Assembly (NCBI GenBank): GCA_027186245.1
Contig: CP114482.1
Span: forward strand, 31,453,209 to 31,517,208
Direction of reading: 5' to 3'
DNA length: 64,000 nt
Source: Coriaria nepalensis
Taxonomy: Eukaryota > Streptophyta > Magnoliopsida > Cucurbitales > Coriariaceae
The notes beneath the pieces were generated by a model, which was given only the letters and a program-made list of their open reading frames with translations, had not been told where the DNA came from and searched no databases. Position numbers and translations under genes: made by a program. Positions 24,824 through 36,365 of the stretch are shown piece after piece (position 1 is the stretch's first letter; each line of letters starts with the position of its first letter).

Positions 24824-25784
24824 TGAAAGTATAATTCCCGTCAAGCTAATCGGATTTGACACGATAGGTTTATTTACTTACGTGAATTAGTCTTAATCTA
24901 TATAAGTTATCAACTAAATAAATACTTTGTATGTAAATGAGCATTTAGTCTATCATGTTAGTTTTCATTATGTTGGAAATGACATTATATGTATATTGAT
25001 TATATGACATAGCTGATAGATTCTCGGGTCTTAGATTTGAACTTGAAACAGTGATAGTGATCACACTTGGTGAGATCCAAGAAGCTGAACATCCAAGATC
25101 CAAATTGTTTATAGACATAAAATTATCATGATGGGATAATAACAATCTGGAATGACTATTACATACACTTCAACAAAGAAGAATGATGTTCTCAAAATCA
25201 TCGATATTGGTGAATATCGAGATAGGCATAAACGTGATTAGTAGAGACTTAATCATTGAACATGATCATTGGACAAGTCTTAATGGTAATAATATTGACT
25301 ATTGATGAGACTTTTCAAGTGGCTATTGTATTTGTGATGCTCAAACTTGAGATCACTTCAGTACTGACGTACAAGATATCATGCTTTAACAATACTGAAC
25401 GTGACTCTATTTAACGATTACTAATAAGGTGAACCATTAGGCATGTATTCTTGTACGGGTAGTCCTATGAGTGATGTATCTTACACAACGTAAAAATCCT
25501 AGCATAAAATAGTATGGTAGGAAAAAAGTAAGTAAATCAACTGTCCAAGTTGCATAAGAACTCACATTATTCATATTGTTAGTCTAGTTGGGTTTAATAA
25601 TTAGATCATACCCTATGACTAATTGGGACTATAACACATATGCAATTATTAGTTTGGTACAGTAATAGTCACCACAGGTTCTTGTGAGGTTTCTTGAACT
25701 TCTAATTATAAGGGCGACCCATATCTTTTTATTAGAAGGCAATATGGGTATAGTGGTTTAAGTTAATTCATCATAGAGATGATC

Positions 25785-28402
25785 TATAATGCCATCCTAC
25801 TAGCTATATTGCTTATTAAATATCTTTGAGAAAACAGTTACTTTTATTTTATTTAAATATAACCAGTAGGAGCGTTACCTAACTAACTTAGAATGCTTTG
25901 ATAAAGATACAAAAAAATTTGAACTTTCTTAAGACTCTGTTTAATTATATTCCAACAACTAGATTAAAAAAAAATATAATATGCTATATATGTAATATAT
26001 AAACATAATAATATGTACAACTTTGTTACTAAAACAAAGTGCTGCTCTTAAAAACTTCTCAAAATACTTTAAAAAGCCTCCCAAAATATATTTTTAAACT
26101 CTCCTATTTCATCAAAAGTCTGGCTCATATGTACACCATACTACGTTGATCACACTTTATTAACCTGATCACGAAACTACTAACTTTCCTTTTTGCCTAC
26201 CTATAACACAAGCAATTACTATGAGCTAAAAGCTCAATAAGTAAATATTCTATGTCACATGCACAAAACATATTTCAAATACATTAATAAATAACTTGAT
26301 TTAATTAGTTCTGCAAATTTTTTTAAATATTTCTATGCAAATGGGATGCTTTATCTTATTCTATTGCTATGGGCCTTAAGGATGCTACTGCCGGCACTAC
26401 TATGATCTATGATCTCTTATAACCAATAATATTTGAGATCAGCGACTCCGCTCAGTCCACCCCGATCAGGTCATATCTAGGATCAACAACCTCTTTTAGT
26501 CAAACCTGATCGAATAAAAATCTCTGAGGTTAGTGACTCTGCTCAGTCCACCCTGATCGAGCAATACCTCCCTATAATGTTATGGTTATGTAATGTCAAG
26601 CATCATAGTAATCAATTAAAAGCATAACATTTCTCTTGTCTATCTTTGCATGAAAACTAATGGTGCATTCAATACTTTTTTTTTTGGGAAAAGTTATATA
26701 TTCAAGTAATATGAACTCATTTCAATAATGGTTTATAAAAGCACACCACCATGCTATATAGTCTTATCAACTTAATTTTCAACATGTTATATTGCATTCA
26801 TATCAATATCATCAATCTCAAGCTGAACAAATAATGAACATACTTATATTATAGGAAACACTTTACTTACCTGATGTATGTACTATCATGAAATCTTTCA
26901 ATTTTGGGGCTAGCTACTAACCTAACCAAGCATGGATTTATCTTAGTAAAAACTTTATTCTCAATTGTACTTAAAACACATAATTTAATTTAAGGTATCG
27001 AACAACTTTACGAATATCGTTTAACTATTTATCATGCATTTATTATATCCTAGTTAAAAATACTCAATTATACTACTCGAAGTATATAACGTTTATAAGA
27101 AGTATTCATTATTCTCTACAATTCGACAACCTTTAACCCATCTAAGAAGTTGTATTGCTAATAGAGTAGACGTCGAGGCGTCGAGTCATTAATGTTATAG
27201 GCATCGAGTATGTCAAGTATGTCAAGGTATCGAGTATATCGAGTACGTCGAGGCATCGAGTATATCGAGTATGTCGAGCCGTCAGGTACATCGCATGTAG
27301 AAGGTGTCAAGTATGTCGAGGCATCGAGTATGTCACATGTTGAAGGTGTCAAGTACGTCAAGGCATCAAGTATGTTGAGTGCGTCGAGGCATCATGTATA
27401 TCGCATATTGAAGGTCTCAAGTACGTTGCATATTGAAGGCGTCGAGTACGTCGATGCATCGAGTACGTCGAGGCGTCTACTATGTCGAGCATTTAGTACA
27501 TCGAGGCATCGAGTATATATTAAAGGCGTCGAGTACATCGAGTACGTCAAGCCATTCATGTTAACATATATATATTCTTGTTCTTCTATTTATATTCCAA
27601 TATAACAATATATCTGTTTACCTACATATTGATAGTCGTTATATATATATATATATATTGGTTCAAGATTAATCAACTCTATATAAGACACAAATACTAA
27701 TGAATTCCAGTTTGCAGATCCGAAGAGCCAAATATACTATTGCAAGAGGTATACATGTATTCTTAAATCTCACCTCAACTCTTAGATAATTAATCTTCAG
27801 ATAAACATCAACGACTAAGACGTATGTTAGAATTCTCACTTTTGCTTTCAATGATTCCTGATTATAAAGGAGAAAGGAATTCCTTAAGTTTCGCTTGAAA
27901 TTTCGCATGGGATAAGGAGAGTGGTGATAAATTTACTAACCAACAAGGTAAAGGGAACCATATGTACTATAAGAAGTTGCAGCTTGAGATGTTAACTTCG
28001 TAGTTAAGACATGATACATGTCTGGTTTCTTTTGATAACAAATATATATATACATACATTATTAGTACTTATCTTATACTATGAGAAAGGAAAGGGTAAG
28101 TCAGTAACACCCACCGATTCACCATTTCTCTTTCCTATTATTATTACTATTATTATTATTATCTATATGATCTTTATCTTAATCTAATAAACCTAAACGA
28201 TAAAATTTTATGTTTATTCTCCATCGTTTTTATAAATATGCTCGGAATTCGGTGTTGGCCATGAAGAACTTTTTACCTTATACTTGATCTTCATCTTAAT
28301 CTTTATAATGTGCAAGTCTTACTTAATTATTAATCTAATAAATCTCTTATAATATTTAGCTACAAAACTTATCTAACTACGGGAAGCAGTCGAATGGTTA
28401 CC
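25785..28402 (-). repeat. 3' LTR of the deleted gypsy element
   Basis: Low end TATAATGCC corresponds to TGTAACACC of the partner, and the high end near 28402 (TTACC) is degraded. It contains the GTCGA array at 27170-27560, the TGAGCT-AAA-AGCTCA hairpin (26222-26236) and a short ATT run near 28137. Confidence 0.8.
27170..27560 (-). repeat. TCGAGTACGTCGAGGCA array in gypsy LTR
   Basis: Degenerate tandem units built on TCGAGTACGTCGAGGCA and GCATATTGAAGGCGTCGAG repeat over about 390 bp. The 131-codon open frame at 27210-27605 translates this repeat and should not be taken as a gene. Confidence 0.85.
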
Positions 28403-28479
28403 TTTTCTCAAATTTGAAAACTCTTTTTCTTTTTCTTCTAACAAAGTCGTGGTTATATATTTCCCTTCTAGCAATTTTC

Positions 28480-28977
28480 AAAATTTCAGCAATGTTATTG
28501 CTCCAACTTCATGGATACTTTGTCATGGTATCCCTCCAATAACTTGCATTATTGTGTAGCAAGCATGCGGCGCTTTTCATTATCTAGGAGCTTTGTGCAG
28601 TTAAAGAGCCTTTCCATTGTCCTAATCTGATTCTCAGCCGATCTCGGACCATGACCACCGAAAAATTATAGGGGTTTGTGCTTCATAAACATCTCGCCCG
28701 TAAAGTTTGGATTTTTCTCACGATAAAGGGGTACTACTTATTGTTGCTATTGAAGAAATATTTCTTGAAGTTGTCGCTATTCTTGAAGTAGAGTTTCGAA
28801 CATCTCACCTTGTCTTTGAGTCAGACTCCTTAACTCATTCAACTTTTGTTGGTTGGAGTCATTAGATAAACTACCAACACGTCTACTGGAGGACTCAATA
28901 GCAATATGACTTCTTGGCATCTTTCTACTAGAGTTGAAGGATAATTTAATTCCTATAACAATATGAATGTCACACAT
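28480..28977 (-). pseudogene. Truncated gypsy gag N-terminus
   Basis: The minus-strand frame opens at 28977 (MCDIHIVIGIKLSFNSSRK) and runs to EMFETLLQE. After a stop it continues with NPNFTGEMFMKHKPL, a stop, FFGGHGPRSAENQIRTMERL and CTKLLDNEKRRMLAT, the pattern of a gypsy gag (F-x-G ... AE-x-W ... ME-x-F ... A). The frame runs into the 3' LTR region with no zinc knuckle or pol, so gag itself is cut short. Confidence 0.7.
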
Positions 28978-29229
28978 TAGTTCTTGAAATAACTAGTCAC
29001 CTTATCAAAATAAATATCAACTTCTAGAGGTTCCCGAGATGACGACGGTCTACTACTTCATACCATTGTCTAGTATAGCTATCCTAGATCCTTACAAAAA
29101 TTCAATTACCAATTAGACTCAAAGTTAAATTGAATAATTACTCTAAGACTATTATACTTACAATGAATGAAGTTTTCTCCTGTATGTCATGTATATATAG
29201 GTTTTGTATACAAAAAAGCTTAAGCCTCT

Positions 29230-29241
29230 GCTCTTATACCA
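29230..29241 (-). other. Primer-binding site of the deleted gypsy element
   Basis: On the minus strand it reads TGGTATAAGAGC, one mismatch from the initiator-Met tRNA complement, four bases inside the 5' LTR end. Confidence 0.8.
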
Positions 29242-30644
29242 CCATTGTAACACCCTCTTACTAGCTATATTGCTTATCGAATATCTTTGAGAAAACAATT
29301 ACTTTTATTTTATTTAAATATAACCAGCAGGAGTGTTACCTAACTAACTTGGAATCCTTTTGTAAAGATACAAAAAAATTTCAACTTTCTTAAGACTCTG
29401 TTTAATTCTATTGCAACAACTAGATTAAAAAAAAACATAACAAATTATATATATATAATTTATATAGGTAATATATAAACATGTTAATATTTATGACTTT
29501 GTTAATCAAACAAAGTGTTGCCTTTAAAAACTTCTCAAAATACTTTAAAAGGCCTCCCAAAATATATTTTTAAACTTTCCTATCTCACCATAGGTCGGGT
29601 CCACATGTACACCACACCAGGTTAATCACACTTCATTCACTCGATCACGAAACTAATAACTTTCCCTCTTACCTACCTACAACACAAGAAACTACTAGAA
29701 ACTAAGCTCAGTAAGTAAAGATTTTATCTCACATGCTAAAAACATATCTCAAATACATTTTTAAACAACTCGATTGAATAGTTCTATAAATATTTGTAAA
29801 TATTTTTATGCAAATGAGATGTTCTTTCTTATTCTACTGCTATGAGCCCTGAAGATCCTGCTATCGGCACTACTATGATCTATGGTCCTCTATGACCAAT
29901 AATATCTTAGATCAGGAACTTCGCTTAGTCCGCCCTAATCAAATCACATCTAGGATCAACGACCTCTCTCAGTTAGATCATATCGAATAAAAATCTCTAA
30001 GGTCAGCGACTCCGCTCAGTTTGCCCTGACCAAGTAGCACATCACTATAATATTATGGTTATGTCATGTCAAGCATCACACTAATCAATTAAATGCATAA
30101 CATTTCTCTTGGTTGTCTTTGCATGAAAACTAATGGTGCATTCAATACTTTTTTTTTTGGAAAAGGTATATATTCAAGTAATATAAACTCAATTCCAATA
30201 TTCTATATAAAAACACATCACCATGCAATATAGTTTTATCAACTCAATGTTCTGCATGATATATTGCATTCATATCAATATCATCAATCTCAAGCTGAAG
30301 AAATAATAAACGTACTTGTTATAGGTGAGACTTTACTTACCTGACATATGTACTATTTTGTAAGAGTTTCTTGAAAGGTTTTGGGGTCAACTACCAACCT
30401 AACCAAGCATGGATTTATCTTAGTCAAAATTTTATTCTCAATTCTACTTGAAACACATAATTTAATTTGGTATCGAATAACTTTATGAACAACATTTAAC
30501 TATTTACTATGTATTTATTATATCCTAGTTAAAACTACTAAATTATACTACTCTAAGTATATAATTTTTATAAGGAGTATTCATTCTTCTCTATGATTCA
30601 ATAAAATTTAACCCATCTAAATAGTTTTATTGCTGATAGAGCAG

Positions 30645-30990
30645 ATGTTGAGGCATCGAGTCATTTATGTTAGAGGCGTCGAGTACGTCCAAGCGACAGA
30701 TACATTCCATTTTGTAGGCCTTGAGTATGTCAAGGAGTCGAGGCATTGAGTACGTCGAAGCATCGAGTATATCGAGGCATCGAGTACGTCGCATGTTAGA
30801 GGCGTCGAATACGTCGAGTACGTTGAGGCATCGAGTACGTCACATATTGAAGGCATCGAGTTCGTTGAGGCGTCGAGTACGTTGAGTATGTCGAGTACGT
30901 TGATGCATTGAGTACATTGAGTACATGGAGTACATCAAGTATGCCGAGACATCAAGTACATCTCATATAGAAGGCATCAACTATGTCGAG
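30645..30990 (-). repeat. GTCGA array in gypsy 5' LTR
   Basis: Degenerate units of GAGTACGTCGAGGCATC and CATATTGAAGGC(A/G)TCGAG, at the position equivalent to the array in the partner LTR but with a different order and number of units. Confidence 0.8.
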
Positions 30991-31583
30991 CCATTCATGT
31001 TAACATATATATATTCATATTCTTCTATTTATATTCCAATATAATAATATATTGATTTACCTACATATAGATAGCCATTATATATATATACATTTTTTAT
31101 ATTCAAGATTAATCAACTCTATATACGATACAAATACTAACGAATTCCAGTTTGCAATTACGAAGATCAAAACATATTATTGCAAGAGGGTCTACACGTA
31201 TTCTTAAATCTCAACTCAACACTTGGATAATGAATCTTCAAATAAAAATCAAGGATTATAACGTACATTAGAATTCTTACTTTTACCTTCAACGATTCCC
31301 AATTATAGAGGAAGGAAGGAAATCCTTAAGTTTTGCTTGAAATTTTGCATAAGATAAGGAGAGTGGTGAGAAATTTACTAACCACCGAAGGTAAAGGGAA
31401 TTGTATGTACTATAAGAAGTTGCAGCTTGAGATGTTAACTTTGTAGTTAAGACATGATACGTGCCTAGTTTTTTTTATAACAGCTATATTTATCTATATA
31501 TATATATTATTAGTACCTATCTTATACTATGAGAGAGGGAAGGGTAAGTCGGCAATACCTACCAATCTACCCTTTCTCTTTCC

Positions 31584-31651
<68 letters not shown>

Positions 31652-31652
31652 T
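31584..31652. repeat. (TTA)n microsatellite, about 23 units
   Basis: Nearly uninterrupted TTA repeats inside the 5' LTR. The same position in the partner LTR (about 28137-28162) has only a short interrupted run. Confidence 0.9.
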
Positions 31653-32516
31653 ATATGATCCTTATCCTAATCTAATAAACCCAAATGATAAATTTTATGT
31701 TTACGTTTCCATCATTTTCATAAACATACTCAGAATTTGTGTTGGCCATGAGGGACTTTTTACATTATACTTACATGATCTCTATTTTAATCTTTATAAT
31801 GTGCAAGTCTTACTTAATTATTAATCTAATATATCTTTTATAATATTTAGGCTACAAAATAACTATTTAACTTAAAATTTATTTTAACTACGGGAAGCAA
31901 TTGAATGGGATATTACATGACCAAAATAATTATTGAACTTAAAATTTATTTTAAGGGTAAATAGTCCAATCTATTGGTTGAATATAAAACTCACAAGTTA
32001 TTATGGGACCCACCTACCGACATAATGTATAACCTATTAAGTCACACACATTAAGAATGACTGGATAGAGATTAAGATCTTACTTTGGAAATTTCACTCG
32101 TTCTTAGATAACTTGATTTAAAAATTAAATCATTTATTAGTTTAATTTGTTAAGTTTAGTATACACACGCACTACTAGTATATCCAAACAATATTTTTGA
32201 ATAAATAAGTTTTTTTGAATAGAGATCTAATAAACATAAAGCCAAACAATATTTTTTGGGTCAAAGCGAAAACCCAATTGGTCATTAAAATATTAATAGG
32301 CTCATAGTATATGAAAATGCCCAAATTAAAGTATGAATTTTACTGAGTAAATTTCTAAATTTGTAATTTTAACATAGTTAGATTTTAATTTGTAATTACT
32401 TATTTTTTAAAAATTTTAAGAAATTAGAAAGTGAAAATTAAAATGAACCGAGAATCCAAACATTAAGTTAAAAGGGAACTAGGCCTTAGAGGGCCAGTTG
32501 GGCTTAGGGTCAAAGG

Positions 32517-32544
32517 CTCATGTTCCATATAAAAGGAACATGAG
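32517..32544 (+). promoter_or_regulatory. TATA box in the loop of a perfect palindrome, LTR-X copy B
   Basis: Arm CTCATGTTCC (32517-32526) is perfectly complementary to GGAACATGAG (32535-32544), with the 8-nt loop ATATAAAA between. A (GA)n leader follows about 40 bp downstream. The site is equivalent to 14173-14198 in copy A. Confidence 0.55.
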
Positions 32545-33030
32545 AGCCCTAGGGTTCATTCATTCCCTACATGGCTAGCCACCCACGAGAGAGAGAGAGA
32601 GAGAGAGAGAGTTCTCTCCAACCTATTCCCTTTCCAAAGTTTGCATTTCATGAGTTGAGATTCAAACTAGAAACTAGCCTAAGAGTTGTTGTTCGTGTGG
32701 ATAACTAGTATAGGTCTGGTGATGGCTCAAAACCACCACAAGTGGCGGCGATGACGGTGACAATTTCTGGCAAAAGTGTGGTGGCCGATCAAGACTATGG
32801 GAGGAGAAAATGGGCTCGATATAACTCTTCCATTTTTCTATCCTCTTCTCTTTCTAGTCTTTCGTTTCTTGAATTAGATGGAATATAAACTGGGATTTTT
32901 TCGGTTTAAGAAAAAGTTTTTTAAATGCATAACCCGTAATCTTGAAATATTTGGTAGAGTCAGATATCTGGAAGCCATTTTTCTAAAATGGTGTTCCACT
33001 TCGAATAGGCAAAGACTTACCGACTTACAA

Positions 33031-33097
33031 TTAAACCCTAATAAATAAATCTTATGAACAATATCTCTTTATGTAATATAGATAATGGCTTTATAGA
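33031..33097 (+). repeat. 65-bp direct repeat flanking LTR-X copy B, right copy
   Basis: Partner of 24759-24823, starting one base after the LTR end. Too long for a target-site duplication. Confidence 0.7.
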
Positions 33098-33099
33098 AA

Positions 33100-33660
33100 A
33101 CTCCATTTTCTTACCATGATACTTTGTAAGGATTTCTTCATTACATCAAATAACATAGTTTGTCATAGGATTTTCTCTCCTTTATACTGGAATGATGGGT
33201 CTCATCTCGATCGCTCACAATCTTGATATTTAACATTTTTATACCTAATGATTTATCGTTTTTATGATCCTTGGCTAGGATTTCTTAAAATAATGTCAAA
33301 GTATAGAACCCCAAGTATGAGATTTCATTATGATCTCAAGTCTGAAAATCATGAACACATATAGTAACTAGACGAACCTCATTAACATATTAGTATAGTT
33401 ACCATTAAGGTTATCTAATATCCACATTCATGAACTTAGTCTCCCACTAAGTATCTACATGTTTATCCTGATATTTTTTAATATCAATGATCATGAGATC
33501 AACCACTCTTAATTATTAAGAAAATAACATGCGTAATAATCTTACCGAAGTATCAATATCTTATCTTGATAATTCTATAATTATAAACTATTCAAAACTA
33601 TATTTTGTGATATTTGTGTGCGTTCAAAGTACAATAGACTTCCTATTTTGAATCCATCAA
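33100..33660 (-). repeat. LTR-X-like sequence, inverted
   Basis: Minus-strand reading gives blocks resembling LTR-X (GAGATCATAA, a TATCAGGATAAACATGTAGA run, a (C/T)TTAGTGGGAGACTAAG stretch) in the order seen at 25198-25400. Ends are unclear. Confidence 0.45.
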
Positions 33661-33689
33661 ATAAAAGTATGATACCTTTTAATAGTTTT

Positions 33690-36190
33690 TTTTTTTTTTG
33701 TTATATTTGCAGTGTTTATACCATCTCTTTCATTGGCGAACATTATTCCTTAATATTGTTGATGATTTTTCTCAATGCACTTGGATTTATGTGATATATT
33801 TTATAATGAAACTATCGGGTTTTTAATTAATTATTATATGCTCATAAAAGACAATTCAATACTTCTATTAAATGCATTATAATTGATAATAGTCAAGAAT
33901 TTGCTTCTCACCAACTTTAAAAATTCCTCTGAAATTGGAATCTTACATGCTTACATGAACACACTTGTGTTGAAACCCCCCCCCCCCCCCCCCCGGCGCA
34001 TAAACAAAATGGGGTAGTAGAATACAAGCATTGACATATTTTAAATATTGCATGGTGCCTTCACTTTCAAGCCAACCTCCCTCTTTAATTTTGGGGTGAA
34101 CATATTTTAGCTACAACATATTATTTGATAAACCGTACTCCTACTCCTACTCTTGAAAAATAAATCTCATTTTCAACTTCTTTTTAATAAACTCTCCTCC
34201 TATGTATATCTTTGCCTTTCTAATCGCTCTTCGAAATGTATTTTTATAGGCTACCCAAGCAATCAGAAAATGTACAAACTCTAAAACCTTGAAACAAACT
34301 CGATAATTTTTTCTCGTGATGCCCCCTTCTTCGAAAATCAATTTCCTTATTCAACTATTTTGTCCTATCCTTCTCCCATTATTTCCTCTCATGGTTACCG
34401 AACCTCTTGAAACTATCTTCCATATGAATCCCTTAAACTCCACATTCACCATCCATTTCAAGCCCCTCACCACCTAATCCACCCCGACCTAGTCACACAA
34501 CCCACTCCCCTATATGTTTTCGATTATAATTTTCATACCTTAAAGAACATGCTTGTTGCCTCCTCTACCATTTGTCCAGTCTTAGGTACACCATACATGC
34601 TATCCTCTTTCCTCTCTTACACTCATTTCTCTTCACCTCATACACATTTCTTACATACCTTAACTACTACTCTTGAGCCCTCTTCTTATCTAATGGTATC
34701 TTGCCATTCCCACCATGAGAGACCATGAGTCTGAACTCGATGTCTCAGATAAGAATGCCACATTGACTTTAGAACCCCTTACTACTAGAAACAAACCAAT
34801 TTATTGTAAATGGGTGTTCAAAACCAAGTTTTGCTCGGATGGATCCATTAAGCTATGTAAGGCCCGATTAGTTGCCAAATGTTACAATCAGGTTGAAGGT
34901 TGGATTATTAGAAAACTTTTGCTATTATAGCTAAAATGATTACAATGTGTTATGTTAGTGTCCTTTCTTTTTTCTAAAATTGGATCATCCATCAATTAGA
35001 TATTCATAATACTTTCCTTCATGATGATCTCGATGAGGAGATTTATATGCAACCCCCCCTAGCTACTACAAAAAAAAATGATACCTACGTGTGTCGCCTA
35101 CGAAAATCCCTCTACAGCCTCAAGGAAATCTCCAAAAGTTGGTTTTTGAAACTAACATTTATCCTTCTTGATGCAGGTTTTATTAAGTCTCACATGGATC
35201 ACTCCTTCACTCTCTCTACAAGGTTATCCTTATGGTTTTCCTCACTTACGTTGACGATATTTTAATTGCACAGACTAGTTCTTTACAAGTTAAACACTTC
35301 AAAGGCCAATTATCTCACCACTTTAAGAAAAAGGACTTAGGCCCTCTTAAGTACTTCTTTAGCCTCGAAGTGACCCGTTTCCCCTCTGGCATCTTCATAT
35401 CCCAACGAAAGTATGTAGTCAACATCATCTTTAATAGTGGTCATCTTAGCACTCGACATCTCCCTTTTCAATGGAATAGAACTTGAAGCTTACTGATTCT
35501 GGTGGTCCTATATGATCTCAGTCATTATCGACGTCTCACTAACGGCCACATGTACCTCACCATTACCTATCCATACATTGTTTTCTTCATCAACTTTCTC
35601 AATCAATTCATGCATCCACCTCGCATGCCATACCTCATTGCTTCCATTTGCATCCTCCGCTATATCAAAGGTACTCTTAGCCAAGGAATCTTCTCTTATC
35701 TCTTATAATTATCTTCATATCACTACTTACACAGATGCTGATTGGGCAAGTGTGCCACCAGTCGTCGCTCGACTACTATTTTGTTATTCAGCTTAGTTCT
35801 AGTCCTATCTCTTAGTGCACAAAAAGGCAGACAACTATGGTTCGCTCCTCCGATGAAGCCAAGTATTGAGCCATGGTTGTCACGACTCATGAGTTCACTT
35901 GGCTCAAACACCTCTTAGATTGTGTTCTTCCATATCCGATTCCCATGACTCTTCTCTATGACAATTAATCTGCACTTTTTAGTACTCAAAATATTATTTT
36001 TCATGAATGCACAAAATATATTGAAATAAATTGTCACTTTATCCATAAAAAGCTTCGTTTTGGACTATTCACCACATATGTCTCTCGTGTATATCAGACG
36101 ATATTTTCGTAAAAGCTTTCGACAACGATCTATTTGATCATTTCTTCAACAAGTTTAACATTTTCAATCAATCTCCATGCTTCTACTAGA
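33690..36190 (+). pseudogene. Copia pol remnant (integrase, RT, RNase H)
   Basis: The integrase core near 33750-33800 reads IVDDFSQCTWIYVIYF, and QNGVVEYKH follows at about 34005-34030. RT has CKWVFKTKFCSDGSIKLCKA near 34810-34860, CRLRKSLYSLKEISKSWF near 35090-35145, and the catalytic motif TYVDDILIA near 35245-35270. RNase H (TYTDADWAS near 35725) runs to about 36150. Several frameshifts and a 19-base C run inside the integrase show it is dead. It ends at a short LTR. Confidence 0.85.
33976..33994 (+). repeat. Poly-C tract (19 C)
   Basis: An uninterrupted run of 19 C interrupts copia integrase text between VETP and QNGVVE. Run length may be affected by sequencing or assembly. Confidence 0.85.
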
Positions 36191-36196
36191 GGGCCG

Positions 36197-36365
36197 TGTT
36201 AATGGAAATAAATCAAATTTCCTTATACCAATCTCATTAAATTAGCTTTTTCTTTATACTCATTTATTTTTCAATTATTGTAATGTTACCTTTTTAAATA
36301 TAAACTGATCATCAGATTAATGAAATTATGCGCACATTATTTTCCAATTATCATATTTCTTAACA
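36197..36365 (+). repeat. Short copia 3' LTR (169 bp)
   Basis: Starts TGTTAATGG after the purine-rich AGAGGGCCG and ends TTCTTAACA, giving TGTTA/TAACA inverted ends. Its short length suits several plant copia lineages. A matching 5' LTR was not found; the left part of the element is lost. Confidence 0.8.

Larger units (their letters stand above)
25785..31917 (-). mobile_element. Deleted (non-autonomous) gypsy element nested in LTR-X
   Basis: Two minus-oriented LTRs of about 2.6-2.7 kb flank an interior of only 843 bp, with primer-binding site and gag start but no pol. The flanks are TGATC (25780-25784) and TGACC (31918-31922), four of five identical, fitting a gypsy 5-bp target duplication with one mutation. 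A hand count over the first ~165 bp of LTR gave about 12 differences, so the insertion is not recent. Mobility would need enzymes from a full-length relative. Confidence 0.85.
29246..31917 (-). repeat. 5' LTR of the deleted gypsy element (2672 bp)
   Basis: On the minus strand it runs from TGTAATATCCC to GGGTGTTACA, with perfect TGTAA/TTACA termini. It has the GTCGA array at 30645-30990 and a strongly expanded (TTA)n at 31584-31652. Confidence 0.85.
24824..33029 (+). repeat. LTR-X copy B, split by a nested gypsy element
   Basis: The left segment (24824-25784) begins TGAAAGTATA, and the right segment (31918-33029) ends ACTTACA. Together they make about 2.07 kb of LTR. The right segment matches copy A (TTATGGGACCCAC, ACCGACATAA, TTTAATTTGTTAAG). 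It carries a TATA-in-palindrome site (32517-32544) and a (GA)n tract (32587-32611). No primer-binding site follows, so this may be a solo LTR. Confidence 0.7.

Noticed and set aside
27210..27605. 131-codon open frame with SRHHV/EYVE-like repeats
   Set aside because: It translates the GTCGA array of a gypsy LTR. The partner LTR has a different frame pattern at the same place, so it is not a protein.
27170..30990. CRISPR-like array
   Set aside because: The repeats are degenerate, lack uniform unique spacers and lie within plant LTRs.
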